NCBI GenBank assembly: GCA_964432415.1
Contig: CAYSNW010000017.1
Span: forward strand, 1-64,000
DNA length: 64,000 bases
Origin: JAFECT01 sp964432415
GTDB lineage: Bacteria; Pseudomonadota; Alphaproteobacteria; Caulobacterales; Caulobacteraceae
Direction of reading: 5' to 3'
The notes under the pieces were generated by a model, which was not told where the DNA came from, searched no databases, and was given only the letters and a program-made list of their open reading frames with translations. The translations under genes and the position numbers were made by a program. This document shows positions 58,874 to 64,000 of this stretch, in pieces (position 1 is the first letter of the stretch; each line of letters begins with the position of its first letter).

Positions 58874-60100
58874 ATGGACGACGGAGCGGTCAGCAGCGAG
58901 CGCATAGCGGAGGCCCTTGGAGCCTTCGGCGAGGCCGCGCAGGCCCAGGGCGAGATGGACGGCCGCTCCGGCGGAGGCGGGTTTCTGGTCTCGGCGCTGA
59001 GGGCCGAGTCGGCGGGCCTGAAAGATGAATTCGCGAAGTACTGTTTTCAGGCCGTCAGCATCTGCAGCATCGCTTCCGGCGCGATCTTCAATTTCATGTA
59101 CACCAACCCCTTCGTCGGCGTGGCGGCGGTGGTGATCCTGCCCATCATCCTGACGACATCCAGGTTGGGGACAAACTTCTATGCGTCGGTGAACCGACAC
59201 GCGGGCTACGAACTGCACCTTGCCCGCGTACGCAATATTCCACCCGACTACGTCGGCGGCTGGCACGAGAAATACAAGGAGGTGCAATGGGAAGAGGCGA
59301 TGAGGGCCTGGCGGATTGTCCAGACCACCCTGTTCGAGACCATCCATCACCGCGAAGGCCTGGTTACGCCGTGGCGGTATCGGTGGGGATTCGAACCTTC
59401 GCCGACGAACCCGGTCTGGTACGCCCAGAAATCCCAATTCGGCGAGCACAGCAGGGTCACCTGGTATCCAGGCACCTACCTGAAGGTCATGCAGTCGCTG
59501 CTTTATGTCATTGCGACGATTGAAGTATTCATTCTTGTGGCGACGCCTGTGGCGATCTGGATAAAATATACCGAAATTCCAAAATCTAACCTACTGCACC
59601 CCAGCGCAATCATAACCGCGGCGATGCAAGGTTCGCTGTTTTCGCTTCCTCGCCATGACCTCATAGGTCTGTTCGGCATCGTTTCGACAGCCGCCGTGGC
59701 GGTGCTTGCGATTGGTCTGACAGTCGTGCGGCTGTGGAAGGACGTGGTCCGGCGCCACGTTCTCGAGGACGGAATGCTGTCCATCCACTCCTGCGCGATC
59801 GTCTGGCAAGCCGTGATCGTCGCTCACTATCGGGCGGTGGACCGTTGCCGCAAATATGGGATGGCGAGCCACAAGCTGGCTGACCTCGCCAACCGTGCGA
59901 GCGGCGCCGACAGGAAAAACATCCGAAGCGGCGCGGCGGAGGCGGTGATCGACGCCATGTCGGGCCGCGCGAACGGCGCGGGTTCGGCCGACGGGGCTGG
60001 CTTGATGGGATACACCTTCTGGCTCGGTCAGGAGGCGCGGTCGATGGCGGCCCACGCGAAACGACTCCAGGCCTGGATCGGATCTCGCCCGCCGAGCTGA
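58874..60100 (+). CDS. unrecognised four-TM membrane protein
   Basis: 408 residues. A soluble acidic start (residues 1-55) is followed by two paired helices (FCQAVSICSIASGAIFNF-like region and VGVAAVVILPIILTTS), a soluble middle (residues about 105-215) and two more (LLYVIATIEVFILVATPVAIWI and LIGLFGIVSTAAVAVLAIGLTVV), then a soluble tail. I recognise no family. It is the only plus-strand gene between the Sel1-like gene and the drug exporter. Slightly lower G/C in the second membrane pair. Confidence 0.7.
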   Translation: MDDGAVSSERIAEALGAFGEAAQAQGEMDGRSGGGGFLVSALRAESAGLKDEFAKYCFQAVSICSIASGAIFNFMYTNPFVGVAAVVILPIILTTSRLGTNFYASVNRHAGYELHLARVRNIPPDYVGGWHEKYKEVQWEEAMRAWRIVQTTLFETIHHREGLVTPWRYRWGFEPSPTNPVWYAQKSQFGEHSRVTWYPGTYLKVMQSLLYVIATIEVFILVATPVAIWIKYTEIPKSNLLHPSAIITAAMQGSLFSLPRHDLIGLFGIVSTAAVAVLAIGLTVVRLWKDVVRRHVLEDGMLSIHSCAIVWQAVIVAHYRAVDRCRKYGMASHKLADLANRASGADRKNIRSGAAEAVIDAMSGRANGAGSADGAGLMGYTFWLGQEARSMAAHAKRLQAWIGSRPPS

Positions 60101-60136
60101 CAAGACCTCCGCACTGGTCGACCTCCAGCGCACAGG

Positions 60137-61564
60137 TCAGTGCGCGCTGGCTCCCTCGGCGACCGGCCGCTCCCGGATCAGCAGATACCCCAGCGCGGCG
60201 GCCGCGAACGCGCACGCCGCCCCGACCAGGAATGCCAGATGATACCCCTCGGTCAGGGCCTCGCGCACCCCGAGAGCGGCCATGGCGTGGGTCCGCCCCG
60301 CCGCCAGCGTGGCCAGCACCGCCAGGCCCAGCGACCCGCCCATCATGAAAGCGGTGTTGACCACCCCGGACGCAAGCCCTGAGTCTTCCGGCGGCACGTC
60401 GTTCATCGCCGCCAGCAGCACCGGGTTGAAGGCGACCCCGGCGCCGACGCCCAGCAGCAGCATGGGCGGCAGGACATGGAGCCAGAAGCCGCCGTTCGCC
60501 GGGGCGAAGGCGAAGAGCAGCAGGCCCAGCGCCGCCAGCAGCAGGCCCCAGAGCAGGGGCTTCCTCAGGCCGAAACGGTTCACCAGCTTCGCCGACAGGC
60601 TGAAGGAGAAGGCGCCCATGATCAGGTTCGACGGCAGGAAGGCCAGGCCGACCTTCAGCGGGGTGTAGCCCAGCACCAGCTGCAGATAGAGGGCCGAGAG
60701 GAAAAACCAGGCGAACATGGCCGCCGCCCACAGCACGCCCACGAGGTTGGCCGTGGCCAGGTTGCGCGAGCGGAACAGGCCCAGCGGCACGAGCGGGTCG
60801 CGCACCTTCGACTCCACGACCAGGAAGACGGCGAGCAGGACGGCGGCGGCGGCCAGGGTCCCCAGGGTGCGCGCCGAGGTCCAGCCCCAGGTCTCGACGT
60901 TGACCACGCCCCAGACCGCCAGCAGCAGGGCGGAGGTGACGCTCACCGCGCCGGCGACGTCGAGCGGGCCTTTCAGCGCCCGGCCCGGATCGGCCGGCAG
61001 CAGCCGCAGGGCCAGGGCCACGACGGCCGCGCCGATGGGGACGTTGACCAGGAAGATCGAGCGCCAGCCCAGCGCGCCGACCATCAGCCCGCCCAGCAGC
61101 ACGCCGACCGAGCCGCCGCCGGCGGAACAGAAGCCGAAATAGCCCATGGCGCGCACCCGGCCCGGCCCTTCGGGAAACAGCATCATGATCAGGCTCATGG
61201 CCACGGCCGACACCACGGCGCTGCCGACGCCCTGGATGGCGCGCGCGAGGATCAGCAGGGCCGGGGAGGTCGCGAGGCCGCAGGCCAGCGAGGAGACGGT
61301 GAACAGCACCACGCCCCCCAGGAACAGGCGCCGCTGGCCGTAGAGATCCGCCAGCCGCCCGCCCAGGAGCAGAAAGCCGCCGAAGGTCAGGAGATAGGCG
61401 TTGACCGCCCAGACCAGGCCGCTGGCCGTGAAGCCCAGGCTGGTGCGGATGGTGGGCAGGGCGACGTTCACGATGGTCACGTCGAGCACGATCATCATGT
61501 CGCCCAGGCACAGGATGGCGAAGGCGATCCAGCGCGCCCGGGCGTCGAGGGTGTGTCCGGGCAT
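60137..61564 (-). CDS. DHA2-family drug exporter (14-TM MFS, EmrB/QacA type)
   Basis: 475 residues with fourteen membrane segments. Motifs: LDVTIVNVALPTIRTSLGF (motif D1), LLGGRLADLYGQRRLFLGG (motif A), GVGSAVVSAVAMSLIMMLFPEGPGRVRAMG (motif B/C). It exports hydrophobic compounds with protons. No periplasmic adaptor (EmrA-like) gene is nearby. No regulator is adjacent, though the cupin diverges from it. Confidence 0.93.
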   Translation of the reverse strand: MPGHTLDARARWIAFAILCLGDMMIVLDVTIVNVALPTIRTSLGFTASGLVWAVNAYLLTFGGFLLLGGRLADLYGQRRLFLGGVVLFTVSSLACGLATSPALLILARAIQGVGSAVVSAVAMSLIMMLFPEGPGRVRAMGYFGFCSAGGGSVGVLLGGLMVGALGWRSIFLVNVPIGAAVVALALRLLPADPGRALKGPLDVAGAVSVTSALLLAVWGVVNVETWGWTSARTLGTLAAAAVLLAVFLVVESKVRDPLVPLGLFRSRNLATANLVGVLWAAAMFAWFFLSALYLQLVLGYTPLKVGLAFLPSNLIMGAFSFSLSAKLVNRFGLRKPLLWGLLLAALGLLLFAFAPANGGFWLHVLPPMLLLGVGAGVAFNPVLLAAMNDVPPEDSGLASGVVNTAFMMGGSLGLAVLATLAAGRTHAMAALGVREALTEGYHLAFLVGAACAFAAAALGYLLIRERPVAEGASAH

Positions 61565-61703
61565 GGGGTCGGTTCCGTCGGGGTCTCAAGGCTTCAGGGC
61601 AGGTTCGGGCAGATAGGCGAGCAGGATCGGGAGCGCCAGCTTGCGGGGCGCGGCGGGCGGCGCGCGTGGGAAAGATGTCACGGCGCCGGTTCTGATGTCC
61701 GTC

Positions 61704-61726
61704 CCTTCCCCCCTCGAGGGGGAAGG
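61704..61726. repeat. third copy of the 23-base palindrome
   Basis: Identical, base for base, to the copy at 37829-37851 and the reverse complement of that at 37991-38013. It lies in the exporter-cupin divergent space. Confidence 0.85.
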
Positions 61727-61829
61727 AATCCGTGTCTACACGTACGGCTCGGCGGCTTGCGACAAAACCGGCTTGGACGGGGAGGGGCGGCTGCCTAGCT
61801 TCGAGATGACCCGCGCCAAGGAGCCCGCC

Positions 61830-62201
61830 ATGAGCGAAACCGCCTCCCCCTACGACATCGGAACCGAGATCCTGTTCGGAGCCGGCGAGCACATGGACGT
61901 GGCCGCCGTGGGCGCGGCCCAGACGCCCTGGTGGAACCGCACGCTGTGCGCTGTCAACGACACCTGGGTCCGCCTCGGCGTGCTGGAGGGCGACTTCCAC
62001 TGGCACAAGCACGAGGAGGAGGACGAGTTCTTCTTCGTGCTGGAGGGCCGCCTCGACATCGAGCTGGAGGACCGGATAGTGACGCTGGAGCCCATGCAGG
62101 GCTTCACGGTGCCCAAGGGCGTCATGCACCTGCCCCACGCCCGCGGCCGGGTGGTGGTCATGATGGTCGAGAAGGCCGGGGTGGTTCCGACGGGAGATTG
62201 A
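61830..62201 (+). CDS. cupin-domain protein
   Basis: 123 residues from ATG 61830 with AAGGAG 6 bases ahead. Cupin motif 1 is FHWHKHEEEDEFFFVLEGRLDIEL and motif 2 is VPKGVMHLPHA, giving the three-His/Glu metal site of a single-domain cupin. It may be an isomerase or mannose-6-phosphate-isomerase-like protein; substrate unknown. Its last 40 bases reappear after the next gene (63400-63463), marking the edge of a duplication. Confidence 0.9.
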   Translation: MSETASPYDIGTEILFGAGEHMDVAAVGAAQTPWWNRTLCAVNDTWVRLGVLEGDFHWHKHEEEDEFFFVLEGRLDIELEDRIVTLEPMQGFTVPKGVMHLPHARGRVVVMMVEKAGVVPTGD

Positions 62202-62252
62202 GGCCCCTGCCAGCGGTGCTAGACTGGGCGCCTCGCCATGGGGAGGTGCGTC

Positions 62253-63398
62253 ATGTTCACCCGCCGCCAGTTGGCTTTATCCACGCTTGCCCTTTTCGCT
62301 CCAGCCGCCGCGGCCCGCGCCACGGAGGGGACGGCCGCCGGTCCGGTCACGGCGAAGATCCGCCTGACCCAGACCCGGGTGCTGATCGACGCCAGACTCA
62401 ACGGCAAGGGACCCTTTCCCTTCGTGGTCGACACCGGCGCCTTGCTGGGCGGAGTCCGCCTGGGCCTCGCGAAGGAGCTGGCCCTGCCGCAGAAGGGCCG
62501 CACGCCCATGAACGGCAAGGTCTTTCCGGTGTACGGGGTCGACGACTTCGAACTCGGCGGGGCGGTGCGCCAGGCCGGCGTTGCGCTGTTCGGCCTGGAT
62601 CGCCCGGCGGCGGCGATGGGCGGCGACGGGCTGGTGGCGGCCGGGATGCTGACCAGCTTCGACTCGGAGCTGGATTTTGAGCGGGGCGAATGGCGCCTGT
62701 TCACCGCCGGCCGGGCCGACCGGGGCGGTTCCGCGCCGGTTCCGGTCCGGCTGCAGGAAATGGGACCGGTGGGCATGTCGCGCCGGATCGTGGCCGAGTG
62801 CGCTGTGGGGGGCGAGACCATCCTGGCGGTGCTGGACACCGGCACGACCTGGCCGGTGGTGCTGGACAATGTGACCGCGCGCAAGCTCGGCCTGTGGAAG
62901 GCCGCCACGCCCTATGCGCCGATGCGCGCGCAGGGGTTCGCCGGTCCGGCGGACGATCTTTCGCGCGTGGTGCGGGTCAGCGGGATGAAGGTCGGCGCAG
63001 TGACCTACGGCTCCACCCTGGTCCAGGCGCGCCCGCCGCTGGACACGGCCCTGCCGATCCTGGGACTGGGGGTGTTGCGCACCCTGCACCTTTCCTTCGA
63101 CAAGGCCGGCAAGGCCTTGTGGGTGCGCCGCAACGCCCTGCCGCCGACGCCGGAGCTGCGTTACGCCTATTCGGGCCTGTGGCTCGAGGCCGACGGCGGC
63201 GCGGTGAAGGTCATCGATGTCGGAACCGGAAGCCCGGCGGCCCAGGCGGGAGTGCGCCCGGGCGATGTGCTGGAAGGCGCGTCCGACGCCCGCGCCGCCA
63301 CCGCGATGGTCAACCGGGAAGGCGTCCCGGTCAGCGTGAAGCTCCGGCGCGCCGGCGCCCTGGTCGAAGCCAGCTTTACGCCGAGGCCCTATCTTTGA
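62253..63398 (+). CDS. exported retropepsin-like aspartyl protease with PDZ domain
   Basis: 381 residues from ATG 62253 with GGGGAGG upstream. The leader MFTRRQLALSTLALFAPAAAARA is Sec or Tat-like. Two Asp-Thr-Gly sites are present, FPFVVDTGALLGG and LAVLDTGTTWPVV, both in a retropepsin-like half-fold. A PDZ domain follows (VIDVGTGSPAAQAGVRPGDVLE). Such periplasmic proteins are related to TIGR02281/gag-pro-like clan AA proteases. The gene is duplicated in tandem (63492 on). Confidence 0.88.
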   Translation: MFTRRQLALSTLALFAPAAAARATEGTAAGPVTAKIRLTQTRVLIDARLNGKGPFPFVVDTGALLGGVRLGLAKELALPQKGRTPMNGKVFPVYGVDDFELGGAVRQAGVALFGLDRPAAAMGGDGLVAAGMLTSFDSELDFERGEWRLFTAGRADRGGSAPVPVRLQEMGPVGMSRRIVAECAVGGETILAVLDTGTTWPVVLDNVTARKLGLWKAATPYAPMRAQGFAGPADDLSRVVRVSGMKVGAVTYGSTLVQARPPLDTALPILGLGVLRTLHLSFDKAGKALWVRRNALPPTPELRYAYSGLWLEADGGAVKVIDVGTGSPAAQAGVRPGDVLEGASDARAATAMVNREGVPVSVKLRRAGALVEASFTPRPYL

Positions 63399-63399
63399 A

Positions 63400-63463
63400 G
63401 AGGTGGTGGTGAAGACGGCCGGGGTGGTTCCGACCGGGGATTGAGCTAGTCTGGGCGCAGCGT
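63400..63463 (+). repeat. remnant of the cupin 3' end at the duplication junction
   Basis: In frame, VVVKTAGVVPTGD-stop repeats the end of the cupin (VVVMMVEKAGVVPTGD-stop). Eighteen bases from GGCCGGGGTGG are identical in both, followed by the shared CTAG(A/T)CTGGGCGC of the spacer. It shows that the duplicated unit began inside the cupin gene. Confidence 0.85.
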
Positions 63464-63491
63464 TGGTTTTCTGTGTCCTGGAGTTGCGCCC

Positions 63492-64000
63492 ATGCTGAGC
63501 CGCCGTCAGCTGGCCCTGTCCGCCCTGGCTCTTTCCGCCGCCGGCCCCGTGCGGGCCGAGGGCCCCTCCGGACCGGTCGAGGTCCCGATCCGGCTGAACG
63601 ACCAGCGGGTGCTGATCGACGTGATGCTGGAGGGCCACGGGCCCTATCCCTTCATCATCGACACCGGCGCCATGGTCAGCGGGGTGCGCGTGGGCCTGGC
63701 GCGGGAGTTGAAGCTGCAACAGCGCGGGTCCGTCCCGATGAACGGCGGGACCCTGTTTCCGATGTTCCTGCTCAAGGACCTGGTGTTCGGCGGCGTGCTG
63801 CGCCAGCAGGGCGTGGCGCTGCTGGGCCTCAGGGACCTGCGGCTGGGCAGCGACGGGCTGCTGGCGGCCGGCATGCTGACCACGCTCGACAGCGACCTGG
63901 ATTTCGCGCACGGCGTCTGGCGGCTGTGGCCGAACGGGGCGCCGGCGCGCACGGGCTATGAGCGGGCAGGGACCACCGAGGCGGTCGACAGCCCGGGCGG
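63492..64000 (+). CDS. exported retropepsin-like aspartyl protease, tandem copy (partial)
   Basis: Open from ATG 63492 to the window end (169 codons visible). The leader MLSRRQLALSALALSAAGPVRAEG, the first Asp-Thr-Gly site PFIIDTGAMVSGV, and DGLLAAGMLTTLDSDLDFAHGVWRL align with the neighbour at 62253-63398. The second site and any PDZ domain lie beyond the window. Copies have diverged but retain the catalytic Asp. Confidence 0.85.
   Translation, partial: MLSRRQLALSALALSAAGPVRAEGPSGPVEVPIRLNDQRVLIDVMLEGHGPYPFIIDTGAMVSGVRVGLARELKLQQRGSVPMNGGTLFPMFLLKDLVFGGVLRQQGVALLGLRDLRLGSDGLLAAGMLTTLDSDLDFAHGVWRLWPNGAPARTGYERAGTTEAVDSPG

Overview
The window is a 64 kb stretch of GC-rich alphaproteobacterial chromosome, most likely from the order Caulobacterales (Phenylobacterium or Caulobacter type). 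The reasons are the mreC-mreD-mrdA-rodA rod-shape cluster, a TipN-like polarity protein (two membrane segments and a long coiled coil), a large TonB-dependent receptor, an M13-family peptidase homologue, many secreted DUF proteins, and strong G/C bias in third codon positions. I saw no rRNA, tRNA, CRISPR array, transposase or prophage structural gene. The window cuts mreC at its left edge and an aspartyl-protease gene at its right edge.

Layout. 1-3938: elongasome operon (mreC tail, mreD, mrdA/PBP2, rodA), with a strong RNA structure over the mrdA start. 3954-9078: proline iminopeptidase, DUF423 protein, MFS transporter, a VWA lipoprotein, dipeptide epimerase. 9092-14521: tipN-like gene, a possible small membrane protein, phospholipase D-like protein and an EEP-family phosphatase/nuclease. 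14658-23223: tricorn-type protease, BaiN/HI0933-type flavoprotein, a translationally coupled lemA-TPM-TPM-TPM operon and a dicarboxylate symporter. 23352-29208: a REC-only protein with Glu at the phospho-acceptor site, a Zur-like regulator, a subclass B3 metallo-beta-lactamase with Gln in the first zinc position, an amidohydrolase, an inverted-repeat element, trmN6 and a polyprenyl diphosphate synthase.

29313-37776: two copies of a two-gene module (short basic protein overlapping a MarR-like winged-helix protein by exactly 14 bases in both copies), enclosing a sulfatase, an AraC/PAS regulator, a MocR-type regulator and a TonB-dependent receptor. 38055-48000: an M13 homologue without its HExxH zinc site, a divergent pair of DUF1579-like proteins, a YciI-ECF sigma-VOC operon, a frameshifted GNAT/CelD-type acetyltransferase gene, a cluster of six long inverted repeats in the intergenic spaces, and a DUF885 gene next to an AT-rich membrane-protein gene and a decayed second DUF885 tail.

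48134-64000: a large LamG exoprotein, an AT-rich two-gene island (DUF6165-like plus membrane protein), an isoprenylcysteine methyltransferase-like enzyme, a secreted protein made of 30 GYYDxxGRW units arranged as three ten-unit super-repeats, two further secreted proteins (one with Sel1-like repeats), an unrecognised four-TM protein, a DHA2 drug exporter, a cupin and a tandem pair of retropepsin-like proteases.

Functionally, the left third is cell-shape and envelope biology (MreCD, PBP2, RodA, TipN, muropeptide epimerase, LemA/TPM). The middle is nutrient scavenging and its regulation. The right third is secreted or surface proteins of unknown role mixed with recently acquired or duplicated DNA. 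The best candidates for undescribed biology are the duplicated small-protein/winged-helix module, the 30-unit repeat protein, the inverted-repeat cluster and the inactive M13 homologue.
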